A DNA stretch of 64,000 nt from Thermoplasma sp. (GTDB lineage Archaea > Thermoplasmatota > Thermoplasmata > Thermoplasmatales > Thermoplasmataceae), in assembly GCF_008709555.1 (NCBI RefSeq), contig NZ_VYIJ01000004.1, positions 32,022 through 96,021 of the forward strand. Reading direction: 5' to 3'. Made by a program: the position numbers and the translations under genes. The notes under the pieces are model-generated. The model had not been told where the DNA came from. It saw only the letters and a program-made list of their open reading frames with translations, and did no database searches. Positions 42,950 to 52,420 of this stretch are shown here, piece by piece (position 1 is the first letter of the stretch; each line of letters opens with the position of its first letter).

Positions 42950-43348
42950 TTAAACTATGATTGAGGCTATGGCGGCTATCCTCGGCCACCTCTCGGCGGC
43001 TTCCCTCGCCACTGGCCCTTTGATCTCAGATCCACGGACCTCGCCATCAGGCGTTACTAGAACTGCGGCATTGTCCTCGAACTGCACCATCGTACCATCT
43101 GGTCTGCGATACGGGCGCTTCTGCCTTATGACCACAGCATAAACAACCTTGGACCTCATCTCCGGCGTTCCCTTTTTGACACTGGCCATGAACATATCAC
43201 CTACGCCAGCTGCCGGTATCCTTCTAGCCTTTCCGTGCCATGCCTTGACATCTATGAGGCTTATCGATCTGGCACCCGTGTTATCTGCACAGGTTATGTT
43301 GGCTCCAAGCGGCAATCCTCTCGTCTGCCTACCAGCTATCCCCTTCAT
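42950..43348 (-). CDS. rpl14: ribosomal protein L14
   Basis: uL14, 132 residues, at the subunit interface. LPLGANITCADNTGARSISL, RIPAAGVGDMFMASVKKGTP and GSEIKGPVAREAAERWPRIAAIA are textbook blocks. Overlaps S17 by 4 bases and ends 9 bases before L24. Confidence 0.97.
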   Translation of the reverse strand: MKGIAGRQTRGLPLGANITCADNTGARSISLIDVKAWHGKARRIPAAGVGDMFMASVKKGTPEMRSKVVYAVVIRQKRPYRRPDGTMVQFEDNAAVLVTPDGEVRGSEIKGPVAREAAERWPRIAAIASIIV

Positions 43349-43674
43349 TGATTCACCTTCTCAACGATCACGAAAGAAATCGTCTTGGCCAGCTTTCTGC
43401 ATTCGGCAAACCTGACTGTGTCGCCAGGCTTGATCTTTATGCAGTCAGGAACATGAACGTGATATTTCTTTATCTTTGTAGCCTTTCTTTCATATTTAGG
43501 TATGTACTGCTGGTACTCCCTCGCAACGACGGCACTCTTCGTCATGTTTGCAGACACGACCTTGCCCACAAGCACCTGTCCCCTTACGGACAGCTTTCCA
43601 TGGTACGGGCAGTGCGGGTCGTTGCACTCGCTCTCTGGCATCTTAACGTCAAGTCCAATATTACGTGTATACAT
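43345..43674 (-). CDS. rps17: ribosomal protein S17
   Basis: uS17, 109 residues. After an N-terminal archaeal extension with a possible metal site (ESECNDPHCPYHG), the OB-fold core appears: VRGQVLVGKVVSANMTKSAVVA, YVPKYERKATKIKKY-like strand and VPDCIKIKPGDTVRFAECR. Four bases separate it from the Rpp29 gene and it overlaps L14. Confidence 0.95.
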   Translation of the reverse strand: MYTRNIGLDVKMPESECNDPHCPYHGKLSVRGQVLVGKVVSANMTKSAVVAREYQQYIPKYERKATKIKKYHVHVPDCIKIKPGDTVRFAECRKLAKTISFVIVEKVNQ

Positions 43675-43678
43675 CTTC

Positions 43679-43942
43679 TTACCTCCTCAGATCCCTCAAA
43701 ATCCTGCGATATTCCCTCAGCCTGTCTTCAGGCCGCATGTTTATCAGATCACCATCAACAAACTGACCGTTAATCCTGAATTTCCTGAGATGTTTTGCGA
43801 TCCTTATTCTCTTTCTACCGGTATCTATCTCCAGCATATTCTTCGTTTCAAAGGAAACCAGGCCAGTTCTTCCTACCTCTGAACGGTTTGGACTGTCCAC
43901 GATCGTGATCTCCATGCCTGTGAACTCATCAAGATAGATCAT
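43679..43942 (-). CDS. rnp1: RNase P protein subunit Rpp29 (Pop4)
   Basis: Protein component 1 of archaeal RNase P, 87 residues. FTGMEITIVDSPNRSEVGRTGLVSFETKNMLEID in blocks is the Sm-like Rpp29 fold, followed by FRINGQFVDGDLINMRPEDR. The ATG at 43942 lies two bases after the aIF1 stop; a longer open frame upstream merely reads the aIF1 gene out of phase. Its place between aIF1 and S17 is the conserved archaeal one. Confidence 0.92.
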   Translation of the reverse strand: MIYLDEFTGMEITIVDSPNRSEVGRTGLVSFETKNMLEIDTGRKRIRIAKHLRKFRINGQFVDGDLINMRPEDRLREYRRILRDLRR

Positions 43943-43943
43943 T

Positions 43944-44243
43944 TCATTCGACACTCGCTTTGAATCCCATATCCTCGAGGTACTTCTTGACCTCCTGGCG
44001 ATGGTCCCCCTGGAGTTCAATTATCCTCCCCTCCTTCACGGTACCGCCAGAGGCAACCTTCTTCTTCAGTTCCTTCGCGATCTTCTCTATGTCCTCTGTC
44101 TTCGGATCTATGCCCTCTATGATCGTGACGAACTTTCCGTATCTCCTCTTGTCGACCATTATCTTCACAGCCTGCGTTTCCCTTCCGAATCCTTCCCAAG
44201 GCTGTAGTTCCTTGGGCATGCCGGTGAAATTTTTATCCTTCAT
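43944..44243 (-). CDS. translation initiation factor aIF1 (SUI1)
   Basis: 99-residue SUI1-domain protein that controls start-codon selection. YGKFVTIIEGIDPKTEDIEKIAKELKKKVASGGTVK in blocks and GRIIELQGDHRQEVKKYLEDMGF are the SUI1 core. Directly follows L29 with no gap, as in other archaea. Confidence 0.95.
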   Translation of the reverse strand: MKDKNFTGMPKELQPWEGFGRETQAVKIMVDKRRYGKFVTIIEGIDPKTEDIEKIAKELKKKVASGGTVKEGRIIELQGDHRQEVKKYLEDMGFKASVE

Positions 44244-44450
44244 TTACCTTTTTTCCTCCCTCTCAACTGTCAGCAACCTGGCTATCTGTCGCCTTATACC
44301 GCGAACCTTGCCAGGACTGGGAGAAGATCCTCCCATTGATATAAGGGCCCTCTCATGCAGAAGGCTCTCCTTAAGATTCTTCAGCGTCTCCTGTCTCTCT
44401 TCCTTCGACATCTGTCTGATCTGCTTTGCTCTCAGTTCCAACTTCTTCAC
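44244..44450 (-). CDS. rpl29: ribosomal protein L29
   Basis: uL29, 68 residues, helical hairpin at the exit tunnel. [20 protein letters not shown] and [34 protein letters not shown] fit the family. From the ATG at 44450 it overlaps the last 80 bases of S3 in another frame. A Met 13 residues in would shorten the overlap but would remove the conserved KxxQIRQM start, so the longer form is preferred. Confidence 0.93.
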   Translation of the reverse strand: MKKLELRAKQIRQMSKEERQETLKNLKESLLHERALISMGGSSPSPGKVRGIRRQIARLLTVEREEKR

Positions 44451-45048
44451 CTCCAGTTACATTCTCTATGCTGAACACGTCCGGAAGCTTGTACTCTGGA
44501 TTGAGTATCTTGACCGTCACTCCGAGTATGCCAACCTTCAATTTTGCCGTGGAGAACCCGGTTATCATCCCCTTGCTTCCAGGTTCGCCAGAATACTTCA
44601 CGTTGCCGTATATGAATTTCTGATACCTCGCACGCTCTCCAGATATCTTACCTGATATCTTTATGAGTACCCCTTTGGCTCCTGCCTGTATTGTCCTGTT
44701 CAGCGATGTGTTTCCTGCCTTCCTGTATGACCAGCCCTTTTCCAGTGAAAGAGCGATCTTCTTTGCTATCACGGATGGGTTCAGATCCGGATCCTTGACA
44801 TCTTTGACCTCGATCTGCGGAGTCTCTATGCCATACCTCTTCTCCAGGGTCTCTGTCATCTGCTGTACCTTGCTGCCGCGTCTTCCGATCACCAGACCGG
44901 GTCTGTTAACGTACAGCGTTATGTTGGTACCGAACGGCGTCCTCTTCATGACCATGTTTCCAAAGCCAGCGTTCTCGGTCTCCTTGACAACGTATTCGTA
45001 AACTAGCAGCCTTTTGACAGCTTCGTTGATGAACTTTCTCTCCTTCAT
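44371..45048 (-). CDS. rps3: ribosomal protein S3
   Basis: uS3, 225 residues. An N-terminal KH domain has [20 protein letters not shown], and the C-terminal domain shows [20 protein letters not shown] and [20 protein letters not shown]. The acidic tail ([20 protein letters not shown] and onward) is encoded by the same DNA as the start of L29. Overlaps L22 by 4 bases. Confidence 0.95.
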   Translation of the reverse strand: MKERKFINEAVKRLLVYEYVVKETENAGFGNMVMKRTPFGTNITLYVNRPGLVIGRRGSKVQQMTETLEKRYGIETPQIEVKDVKDPDLNPSVIAKKIALSLEKGWSYRKAGNTSLNRTIQAGAKGVLIKISGKISGERARYQKFIYGNVKYSGEPGSKGMITGFSTAKLKVGILGVTVKILNPEYKLPDVFSIENVTGGEEVGTESKADQTDVEGRETGDAEES

Positions 45049-45500
45049 TCGGATCCCTCCGTCACTATGACTTCAAGGTTTATCAGATCCTTGAAGTTTG
45101 CACCAGCTCTCCCATAAGCCTTCGGCGTATATTTCTTGATCATCCTGCCCTTGTTTGCGGCTATGTGTTTTATCACGAGGTTATCGGTATTGAGCCCCTT
45201 GAACTCGGCGTTGTTTTCAACGTTTTCCAGAAGCTGTTTGAAGGCTTTTGCAGCCTTTACTGGATATCTCCCTGGCCCTACACCAGGCCTGTGCGATACT
45301 GAGTCAAGATACCTGAAATATGGTATGGCGTACGTCTTGTTTATAACGCCATCTATGACCTCCTTTGCCCTTGAAAGGGGCATACCCCTGAGATGGTGGG
45401 CTATGTTGACCGAATCCTTAAGGGAGATCTCCGCTTCCCTTATTCTGGCCTTCGCATGATTTCCTTCGATTTCCATTGAGTATCCTTTCATATCGATCAC
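45045..45500 (-). CDS. rpl22: ribosomal protein L22
   Basis: uL22, 151 residues, lining the exit tunnel. The helix-rich core [41 protein letters not shown] and a basic hairpin [20 protein letters not shown] are typical of the archaeal form. Overlaps S19 and S3 by 4 bases each. Confidence 0.95.
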   Translation of the reverse strand: MIDMKGYSMEIEGNHAKARIREAEISLKDSVNIAHHLRGMPLSRAKEVIDGVINKTYAIPYFRYLDSVSHRPGVGPGRYPVKAAKAFKQLLENVENNAEFKGLNTDNLVIKHIAANKGRMIKKYTPKAYGRAGANFKDLINLEVIVTEGSE

Positions 45501-45952
45501 TTCAGTGGCATGAACTTGGATGAACGAGTTGCGCCAACGCCTGGACCGGAGTGCTTTACCTCCTTTCTTGTCATGACGAATTCGCCAAGGTAGTGCCCTA
45601 TCATCTCTGGCTTGATCTCGAACTTGAAGTAGCTATTTCCGTTGTAAACTTCCACTATCTTACCCACATAGTTTGGAAGTATTATGACGTCCCTGACATG
45701 GGTCTTAACGTCCTCCTCGTCGCCCTCGAGCTTCTCCATGAGTTTCTTCTGCTCATAGTTTGGCTCCCTTGTGAGGGTTCTCCTGGCCCTGGCCGGCAGG
45801 ATCTTTATGAGATCCTCAAGACTCATCTTCTGGAGGTCTTCAAGCGAGTACCCCTTGTAGGTGAACTCCTTTGCCCTGCCGCTGACTACCTTCCTTGATT
45901 TCCTGGCCTTTCTCTTTATAGACTTTACAGAACCCTGCTTATTAACGACCAT
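45497..45952 (-). CDS. rps19: ribosomal protein S19
   Basis: uS19, 151 residues in the long archaeal form. The conserved end is [20 protein letters not shown] followed by [15 protein letters not shown]; the N-terminal 50 residues are an archaeal/eukaryotic extension with a very basic start. Overlaps L2 by 11 bases. Confidence 0.95.
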   Translation of the reverse strand: MVVNKQGSVKSIKRKARKSRKVVSGRAKEFTYKGYSLEDLQKMSLEDLIKILPARARRTLTREPNYEQKKLMEKLEGDEEDVKTHVRDVIILPNYVGKIVEVYNGNSYFKFEIKPEMIGHYLGEFVMTRKEVKHSGPGVGATRSSKFMPLK

Positions 45953-46643
45953 TTACTCTCCTCCTCTTTGGTGAAAGCCTTCCAACCTTCCTTCCTGGCG
46001 GTGCGTTTCTTCCAACGGTGCTTGGCCTACCAACATGCTGATGGTTTCCGCCTCCGTGCGGATGGTTGACAGCATTCATGGCAACGCCCCTTACGGTGTA
46101 TGGGCGCTTCGCCTTGCTCCTCAGATAGTGAACATGGGTACCTGCCTTAAGTATAGGTGGGTCCTTGAGCCCTGATGCAGCCACCACACCAACAGTTGCC
46201 CTGCATCTGGGATCGAAATCTCTCATCCTTCCCGAAGGAAGCTTTAGAGTTACGCGCGATCCATGTGAAACAACCAGCGCAAATGTGCCAGCGCTTCTGC
46301 AGAATTCACCTCCATCCCCGGGACTGCTCTCGATATTGTAGACGTAGCTTCCGTCTGGGATGTTGGCAAGGACTGTTGTGGTACCGGGTGATACGCTATC
46401 TACATTTCCTGCCACTATGTTCTGACCGACAAACGCGCCAGTAAACGCTATCTGATATGCCTTCTTTCCGTCGCTGCCCATAAGCTCAAGAAGCGGGGCA
46501 TTTCTTCCCGGTGCGTGGATTATATCCTTTATAACGTATGTGCCCTGATCCACATGCTTAACATCTGCAAGATGCCTGTGGCTTGGGCTTCTGTAAACCA
46601 GGCTTCCATGGCCTCTCCTCTGCGGAATTATATGCTTACCCAT
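45942..46643 (-). CDS. rpl2: ribosomal protein L2
   Basis: uL2, 233 residues, near the peptidyl-transferase centre. Diagnostic block: [20 protein letters not shown], then [19 protein letters not shown]. The central part has the SH3/OB strands ([20 protein letters not shown]). Eight bases after L23. Confidence 0.97.
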   Translation of the reverse strand: MGKHIIPQRRGHGSLVYRSPSHRHLADVKHVDQGTYVIKDIIHAPGRNAPLLELMGSDGKKAYQIAFTGAFVGQNIVAGNVDSVSPGTTTVLANIPDGSYVYNIESSPGDGGEFCRSAGTFALVVSHGSRVTLKLPSGRMRDFDPRCRATVGVVAASGLKDPPILKAGTHVHYLRSKAKRPYTVRGVAMNAVNHPHGGGNHQHVGRPSTVGRNAPPGRKVGRLSPKRRRVNGR

Positions 46644-46651
46644 AATACACC

Positions 46652-46906
46652 TCAGAATACACCAATACGCTCAGCTAGCTCTTCAGCTGAGAATTCCTTG
46701 GCTAGCTTAACTATCGCCTTCTTTCCTTTCTTGGTTATCATGATATTTATACCCTCGACCTTCACACCAAATTTCTCCTCTACCTCTTTCCTGATCATAT
46801 CTTTATCTGCGTCTCTTCTGACGATGAGCGTTAGCTTGTTTTCCTTCTCCGCCATCAGAGCGGTTTTTTCGGTTGACAGCGGGGATATGATTATATCTCC
46901 CTTCAT
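46652..46906 (-). CDS. rpl23: ribosomal protein L23
   Basis: uL23, 84 residues, at the exit of the tunnel where SRP binds. [20 protein letters not shown] and [19 protein letters not shown] are the core. Overlaps L4 by 4 bases. Confidence 0.95.
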   Translation of the reverse strand: MKGDIIISPLSTEKTALMAEKENKLTLIVRRDADKDMIRKEVEEKFGVKVEGINIMITKKGKKAIVKLAKEFSAEELAERIGVF

Positions 46907-47670
46907 TGACCCACCTCCTTGAGTGATTCTATTGCGCCCTCCGTGAATATGGTCAGTCTGCCGCCAACGCCACCAGGAGCGAGCTTCCTTATGCTTAGGG
47001 AATTTGGAGAAGCCACATCCACTCCTGGCAGGGACCTGAATGCCCTTAGTGCTGATGAGTTCCTGGCCACTATGAGCAGGCTCTTTGGCTGTTTATATCT
47101 TCTTCCTCTCATCTTGCCACGGCCTGCCCTTATATGCTTTCCTTCCCTTGACCTCTCGACGTCATCGTAGACTCCTAGGTTCTTCAAGAGGGCTATGGCA
47201 TCCTTTGTTTTGCTTATACCCTCTACACCATCCTCCACAACTATCGGAAGTTTTAGATCTTCCTTGAACCTGTGTCCCCTTCTTTTTACAGCTTCAACTG
47301 AGGCTGTCAGAGCTATCGCAGAGTACTTGGCTATTTTCCTCTCCCTGTCGTTTATCTTCACGTAGAGATTCTTGGTTGTCCTTGGAGAATGCGCACTCTT
47401 ACCTCCAACAGCACTGGCTATGCCCACAACTCTGGATCCGCCCGCTATCCTTGGCATCCTCGAGATGCCGAGACCAGGCCTAGTGGTATGCCCAACGCGC
47501 CTCATACCGGCAAGCGGAGACGATCCATAGGGCTGTCTCATCGACAATGAAATCGCCCTGAATGCACGTCTTATAAGGTCTTCCCTTACATCCGTATCGA
47601 AAACCTCTGGAAGGTCTATCTCTCCCTTCATTTCACCTGAAACTGAATAAATTGGTACTTTCGTATTCAA
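46903..47670 (-). CDS. rpl4: ribosomal protein L4
   Basis: uL4 in the long archaeal form, 255 residues. GMRRVGHTTRPGLGISRMPR with the tunnel loop, GGKSAHSPRTTKNLYVKIND, GRGKMRGRRYKQPKSLLIVA and FRSLPGVDVASPNSLSIRKL are all present. Overlaps L3 and L23 by 4 bases each. Confidence 0.96.
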   Translation of the reverse strand: MNTKVPIYSVSGEMKGEIDLPEVFDTDVREDLIRRAFRAISLSMRQPYGSSPLAGMRRVGHTTRPGLGISRMPRIAGGSRVVGIASAVGGKSAHSPRTTKNLYVKINDRERKIAKYSAIALTASVEAVKRRGHRFKEDLKLPIVVEDGVEGISKTKDAIALLKNLGVYDDVERSREGKHIRAGRGKMRGRRYKQPKSLLIVARNSSALRAFRSLPGVDVASPNSLSIRKLAPGGVGGRLTIFTEGAIESLKEVGQ

Positions 47671-48662
47671 TCACCCTGCTTTGATTCCAATGATATGTAC
47701 TCCAGCTTCACATCTTCTATGTCCGGTACCTTCTGTCTGGCCGGATCTCTCATCTTGATCAGTCTCTTGGCGGGCCCGGGTATTGAACCGAAGAGCAGCA
47801 CGTAATCGTTCTTCACCAGACCATAATGCAAGAAGCCCCCGCGCACATTTATCGAATCTACCTCTTCCTTCTTGCCGTATTTTATAACTCTTACATTGCT
47901 GATTGTTCTCTGCTGATATCCCATCTGACCTGCCTGTGGAACGGTGTTCCTGACCCAGTCAGGATGCCAGGGCCCAAGGGTACCGATCATTCTCCTGTGC
48001 TTCCTGTTCTTTCTCGGGAGCAGTTTAACACCGAATCTCTTTACATGGCCGGTGAATCCCTTTCCCTTTGTGATCGATACCACATCAACGAATTTTCCAG
48101 CCTTTGAAAACTCGCTGAACATTATCTGCTTTCCAAGATGGTTTCTTGCGTAATCCAGCCTTTCCTTGAGGGAATTGCCTCCACCGATTCTGAGCTCGAA
48201 AAGCTCAGGCTTCTTGGATGGTATGCCGGATACATCCTTGTTCCTGGTTGCGACTATGATCCTGACATCTGCGTATGATTCTGGTGGATCTCTCTCAGTA
48301 TTCTTCTTTATTTCAGGTATCTTCCTGAATATCTCTTTATCCAGATCCTTTGCCCAGGCCTCGAATACCACAACAAGGTTTCCCTCAGCGTCCTCGTCGT
48401 ACAGACGATATCCCACGACATCCAGAGGTGGAACCTCCACCACGGTCACCGGTACAAGTATAGGTTGACCCGCTGTGACGCTCTTCTTCCTGTAATCTAT
48501 CATCTCGACATGCGTCATTCCAACCTTGAATCCAGCGAATCCCTGTACCTTGACCTCACCCTTTATCTCTGGCCAGCTACGAATCTTTGGATCTATGCTC
48601 TTCGCTCTTACTCTGGGGTAATATGCCATTGACCCCCTTCTCGAATGATGAGGCGTCGCCAT
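47667..48662 (-). CDS. rpl3: ribosomal protein L3 (first gene of the superoperon)
   Basis: uL3, 331 residues. KGKGFTGHVKRFGVKLLPRK and GTLGPWHPDWVRNTVPQAGQ are the conserved blocks for the peptidyl-transferase contact. The ATG at 48662 stands 6 bases after GGTGGTG, a good ribosome site, so this gene has a leader, unlike many of its neighbours. A row of hairpins precedes it (separate entry). About 28 co-directional genes follow down to nop5. Confidence 0.96.
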   Translation of the reverse strand: MATPHHSRRGSMAYYPRVRAKSIDPKIRSWPEIKGEVKVQGFAGFKVGMTHVEMIDYRKKSVTAGQPILVPVTVVEVPPLDVVGYRLYDEDAEGNLVVVFEAWAKDLDKEIFRKIPEIKKNTERDPPESYADVRIIVATRNKDVSGIPSKKPELFELRIGGGNSLKERLDYARNHLGKQIMFSEFSKAGKFVDVVSITKGKGFTGHVKRFGVKLLPRKNRKHRRMIGTLGPWHPDWVRNTVPQAGQMGYQQRTISNVRVIKYGKKEEVDSINVRGGFLHYGLVKNDYVLLFGSIPGPAKRLIKMRDPARQKVPDIEDVKLEYISLESKQGD

Positions 48663-48680
48663 CTAATTCACCACCTTATA

Positions 48681-48812
48681 CCGTTACACGTTGTACGCCG
48701 ATCTAAAACCATAGATCGACCACTCTGGGACTCTCGCAGGAGTTGCCCAAACGTGTATGGCTTTATGGCGCTCTTTACAGCGCCGTAAAGACAGCTCTAT
48801 CGAGCACTTACT
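48681..48812 (-). ncRNA. structured RNA segment upstream of rpl3 (leader or small RNA)
   Basis: About 130 bases of nearly continuous pairing. The strand TACACGTT (48685-48692) pairs with AACGTGTA (48750-48757), enclosing two hairpins: CGATCTA/TAGATCG (48699-48718, 6-base loop) and GGGACTC/GAGT-tg-CCC (48727-48748). Next comes a 12-base-pair stem CTTTATGGCGCT/AGCGCCGTAAAG at 48761-48790, then GCTC-TATC-GAGC at 48794-48805. On the minus strand an AATATTAATAA element at about 48831-48841 would place a transcript start near 48812, at the edge of this block. It could be the L3 leader or a separate RNA. No match to SRP RNA, RNase P RNA or tRNA could be made. Confidence 0.45.
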
Positions 48813-48940
48813 GCCCTAATGCAAACATGGTTATTAATATTTCTTGATTTCGACCAAGGAGATCATGAAAAATGAAAACGGATTCGATACAGATTCCATA
48901 GTATTTTTCACTATATGATCGATAAGAGCCGCGCACGTGG

Positions 48941-49801
48941 TCATAGATTTTTCACGGCAGACTCCAGATCCGGGTATCTGAAGGTAAATCCTGAATCCAT
49001 CAGCCTCTTTGGTATAACCCTCTGGCCGCTCATGAGTTCCCTGTACATCTCACTTCCAAGCAACATTCGCCCAACGAATTCTGGAATCCTCATCTCCCTG
49101 TAGCCTCTTTCTCTCGCCAGAGCATGTGAAAGATCAGCGAACGAAACCGGTGATGGCGAGGCCATGTTCACCGGCCCTGTAATGCTTCTGTTTTCTATCA
49201 GGAACATGACCGCGCTGACATAATCCTGTATATGTATCCAGGATACAGGCTGAACGCCCTTGCCAAAGTAATAGACCCTTCTGCTGCGTGTATTCATTAT
49301 GCGAGAAAGAAATCCTCCATTGCCGCTCAGCACATTGGATGTTCTCAAGATGACCGTTCTTGTATATCTTGATGCCTTCAGTGCTTCGTCCTCCCAAGCG
49401 TTGGCAAGTTCTGCAAGAAAACCTGTACCGGGTGGTGAATTCTCATTGAATGTCGTGTCTTCACCGTATCCATAATAACCTATGGCAGATCCAGATAGAA
49501 AGACCTCAGGTTTGCTTTCCAATGCCACGATATATTCAACCATCCTCCTGGTACTTTCTATCCGGCTTTTTATTATCTCTTCCTTGATCTTATGGTTCCA
49601 GCGTTTCGATCCTATATTGTATCCGGCCAGGTTTATCACGACATCGCAGTGTTTTATCTTCTCAAGATCGTTCCAGTTCACAAGATTTACGTTTCCATCC
49701 TCTCTGGATGAACCACGCGTTACAACGTAGTATGTGTTGCTGTGTATTCCAGTTATCGCTTTCCCTATTAAACCTGTACCGCCGGATATTACGATGTCCA
49801 T
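48941..49801 (-). CDS. NAD(P)-dependent SDR protein, YfcH/SULA type (TIGR01777-like)
   Basis: 286-residue Rossmann protein. ISGGTGLIGKAITG is the nucleotide site, CDVVINLAGYNIGSKRWNHKIKEEI and SRIESTRRMVEYI are hallmarks of the YfcH/HCAG group, and FVGRMLLGSEMYRELMSGQRVIPKRL with FRYPDLESAVKNL is the DUF1731-type C-terminal end. Substrate unknown in this family. Divergent from the DedA-like gene. Confidence 0.88.
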   Translation of the reverse strand: MDIVISGGTGLIGKAITGIHSNTYYVVTRGSSREDGNVNLVNWNDLEKIKHCDVVINLAGYNIGSKRWNHKIKEEIIKSRIESTRRMVEYIVALESKPEVFLSGSAIGYYGYGEDTTFNENSPPGTGFLAELANAWEDEALKASRYTRTVILRTSNVLSGNGGFLSRIMNTRSRRVYYFGKGVQPVSWIHIQDYVSAVMFLIENRSITGPVNMASPSPVSFADLSHALARERGYREMRIPEFVGRMLLGSEMYRELMSGQRVIPKRLMDSGFTFRYPDLESAVKNL

Positions 49802-49984
49802 TGGGCATTCAAGGTATACAGATATTAAATACTTTCCTAGCTCTGAAAATCCTTTTTATACATCAGATATTTATTCGATACCACTATGCCGGTCGCTTGA
49901 TATGGCGCTTTTTGATGATTGTGACGAGTTCAGGCAAAGAATTAATAACGGGCAAGACTTAGATAGCTTCACAGAGAGACCACG

Positions 49985-50809
49985 ATGAGTTCAACGGAGA
50001 GAACAAGAAGGAACATGATCAGGGACAGGGTTTTAGTCAGCGCCAGAACGCTATTGCTCAAGGTGAATCCCACCGGAGACCAGAACCTTGGAAAGTACGC
50101 CTATTATGGCTTCATATTTTCAATACTCATACTTTTTGCGGCAGTCGTTGCACTTACCAATGCCTATCTGCATTACCTGAACGTATCATCCTATTACTCC
50201 TACGAGAGAAGGATATTGGCCCCATTCTCCCTGACCGGATATGAGGGTATGTTCTTCGTGGTCGCGTTTGCGCCGCTTCCGGATTATCTCATAATCCCCT
50301 TCTATGGTTATCTGGCCTCGATAGGGGAGTTCAACATATTTGCCACGTTCTTTGTCTCCGTAATGTCTATGCTTTTTGAGATGGGTATAGAGTATGCAGG
50401 TGGCAGGCTGGCTGGTCGGGCCATACTTTTGAAGGCACTATCGTATTTCAAGATAACGGAGAATGACCTCGAGGTGGCAGACAGGTGGATAAGGGATCAC
50501 GGTCCGTTTTCAATATTTGTGGCCACGTTCATACCTTATTTCAAGAACGTGACATCGGTGGCTGCCGGTACCCTGAAAATGAATGCGCCATGGTTCTTCC
50601 TTTCTAACTTTGCTGGTTTTGCCATACGGTTTGGGCTTCTCATCTATGTAGGATATTCAGGCATATTCGTTTTGACGCCGTCCTTCGACTATGATCACAG
50701 GATTGCAATAGCAATACTGGGCGTCATGGCGCTTCTGTACCTTACGGGATATCTGATCAACAAGGCGCATACGATAATATCGCACAGATTAAGGAACAGC
50801 GGAGATTGA
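49985..50809 (+). CDS. DedA/VTT-type membrane protein
   Basis: 274 residues with about six membrane segments. FAPLPDYLIIPFYGYLASIG and ATFIPYFKNVTSVAAGTLKMNAPWFFLSNFAG in blocks follow the SNARE-assoc/VTT (DedA) pattern, F-P-x-x-K/R-x3-AG-x3-M. Members are proposed lipid scramblases or transporters. The basic cytoplasmic N-terminus (ERTRRNMIRDR) precedes the first helix. The stop codon adjoins the longer reading frame of the protease gene. Confidence 0.82.
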   Translation: MSSTERTRRNMIRDRVLVSARTLLLKVNPTGDQNLGKYAYYGFIFSILILFAAVVALTNAYLHYLNVSSYYSYERRILAPFSLTGYEGMFFVVAFAPLPDYLIIPFYGYLASIGEFNIFATFFVSVMSMLFEMGIEYAGGRLAGRAILLKALSYFKITENDLEVADRWIRDHGPFSIFVATFIPYFKNVTSVAAGTLKMNAPWFFLSNFAGFAIRFGLLIYVGYSGIFVLTPSFDYDHRIAIAILGVMALLYLTGYLINKAHTIISHRLRNSGD

Positions 50810-50848
50810 TTGTATTTCCCAATGTCACATATCAGTATTTGGAGAAAT

Positions 50849-50854
50849 GTTATA
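50849..50854 (+). promoter_or_regulatory. TATA box of site-2 protease gene
   Basis: GTTATA(AC) centred about 27 bases before the ATG at 50879. It supports that ATG as start of a leaderless message, against the TTG at 50810 and ATG at 50822 in the same frame. Confidence 0.5.
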
Positions 50855-50878
50855 ACTCTTGATTCAATATGGATAAGA

Positions 50879-52414
50879 ATGAATGGTATCTATCTTTTCG
50901 TTATTCTCCTCATATCATGGATAGCAGCCGTTTATCTGCTATCGCCTTACATCAAGAGATCAAAACATTTCTCACTGTTCGGGCCCGCCATAATGTTAAA
51001 GTTCGTGAAAAATAGGGGCGTCATAGAGGGAATATCAAAGAAATTTCCAGCAAAATCCTTTTCCAGGGTATCCGTGATCATAGTTATAATTGCCGGAATG
51101 GTTGCACTGATAAGTCTTGGATACAGTGCCTATCTGGCATCGTTCATAAAACCAAGCCAGGCCCCTCCTGTCACTGAATTCCTCGGCCTTCCCGGCATTA
51201 ATCCGGTGATACCGATAGGATATGGCATAGTGGCACTCGTGGTTTCAGTGGTTGTTCACGAATTGATGCATGGCGTTACAGCCAAGAGGCATGGGTTGAA
51301 GGTTGACTCTGTCGGTATCCTGTTCTTTATAGTACCGGTAGGTGCCTTCGTGGAGCCAAACGAATCAGAGATGATGAATGCCGATCCTGTTGTCAGAAGA
51401 AGGATTTTTGCAGCCGGCCCTGGAATAAACATAATAATAGGCGTCATTCTGGCCATCCTTATCTCAACCGTCATGTTTTCCAGCGCAGTTCCAATACATC
51501 AGGGCATCTATGTGCAGAGTTCGGATCTGGAGGTTAACCCCTCTTTATCGCCAGGTAATGAGATAATTGCCATAGGCAATTACACTGGAAATAACGTGAC
51601 AAACGCACTTATAAATTCTGATGTAGCCCCTGCATCAAATGTCAGTGTTACCTTGTTCAACGGGAAGAACGTGAAGCATGTTGAGGCCTTAGCTGGAATT
51701 GTGATCGTATCGACGCTTCCCGGATACCCTGCCGCAAACGTCAGTGTTCCGCCAAACTCAATAGTGATCTCCATAGACAACACCACCATAGTTAATCAGA
51801 CCATACTGACAGATGTCCTTGATGCAATACCGCCAGGAAGCAGCATATCCATGAGCGTTATGGTCATGCCCTCGCACAGGATCGTGACATACAACTTAAC
51901 GACGACTTCCGCTTATAGGTATTACTCACAGTACGATCCCAGCGCAAACAGCCCCTCATACAAGGATTACAGCTTCATCGGAATATCGATCTCATATATG
52001 GGCATTACCGGCTACCCCGTAAATGAGCTCAGGGATCTTATCTTTCTGAGATCGTTCTACTCGAATCCCGTGGAAGGCTTCATAGAGGCAATAGGCCTTC
52101 CATTTTATGGCCTAAACCCTGTTCCGGTGGCAATGGCAGGCATGTTCTCCGTTCCATTCAGCCCCCTGGTGTTCTGGGGGATGCTGAACACATTCTACTG
52201 GTTCTTTTGGATAAACATACTCCTCGGCATAACAAATGCTCTTCCTTTCGCCTTCTTCGATGGTGGTCAGTTCTTCAAAGATACGCTAACAATAGCTGGA
52301 AGAAAGTTCAAGTCGCTTTCCAACGAGAAGGTGGTAAACCAGATCATGTACTTCATGAGCTTTCTGGTGTTCTTCTTGATAATGTGGGAACTTATCGTAC
52401 CTAGAATAATATGA
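50879..52414 (+). CDS. site-2 protease (M50 family membrane metalloprotease)
   Basis: Intramembrane zinc protease of 511 residues. The zinc motif HELMH is in VVVHELMHGVTAKRHG, and the third ligand region is NALPFAFFDGGQFF near residue 450. Between them, about residues 215-370, lies an exterior PDZ-like part rich in Asn and Ser (SDLEVNPSLSPGNEIIAIGN). Six or more membrane segments. Such enzymes cleave membrane-bound regulators or leftover signal peptides; no target is apparent nearby. I start at the ATG preceded by a TATA box. Confidence 0.9.
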   Translation: MNGIYLFVILLISWIAAVYLLSPYIKRSKHFSLFGPAIMLKFVKNRGVIEGISKKFPAKSFSRVSVIIVIIAGMVALISLGYSAYLASFIKPSQAPPVTEFLGLPGINPVIPIGYGIVALVVSVVVHELMHGVTAKRHGLKVDSVGILFFIVPVGAFVEPNESEMMNADPVVRRRIFAAGPGINIIIGVILAILISTVMFSSAVPIHQGIYVQSSDLEVNPSLSPGNEIIAIGNYTGNNVTNALINSDVAPASNVSVTLFNGKNVKHVEALAGIVIVSTLPGYPAANVSVPPNSIVISIDNTTIVNQTILTDVLDAIPPGSSISMSVMVMPSHRIVTYNLTTTSAYRYYSQYDPSANSPSYKDYSFIGISISYMGITGYPVNELRDLIFLRSFYSNPVEGFIEAIGLPFYGLNPVPVAMAGMFSVPFSPLVFWGMLNTFYWFFWINILLGITNALPFAFFDGGQFFKDTLTIAGRKFKSLSNEKVVNQIMYFMSFLVFFLIMWELIVPRII

Positions 52415-52420
52415 GAATAT

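Noticed and set aside
48681..48812. SRP RNA, RNase P RNA or tRNA in the hairpin array before rpl3
   Set aside because: No SRP helix-8 GGAAG/GCAGC pattern, too short for RNase P RNA, and no cloverleaf with a T-loop.
49708..49988. Plus-strand open frames of 84 codons upstream of the DedA-like gene
   Set aside because: Mostly antisense to the SDR gene start; no Shine-Dalgarno site and no conserved pattern.
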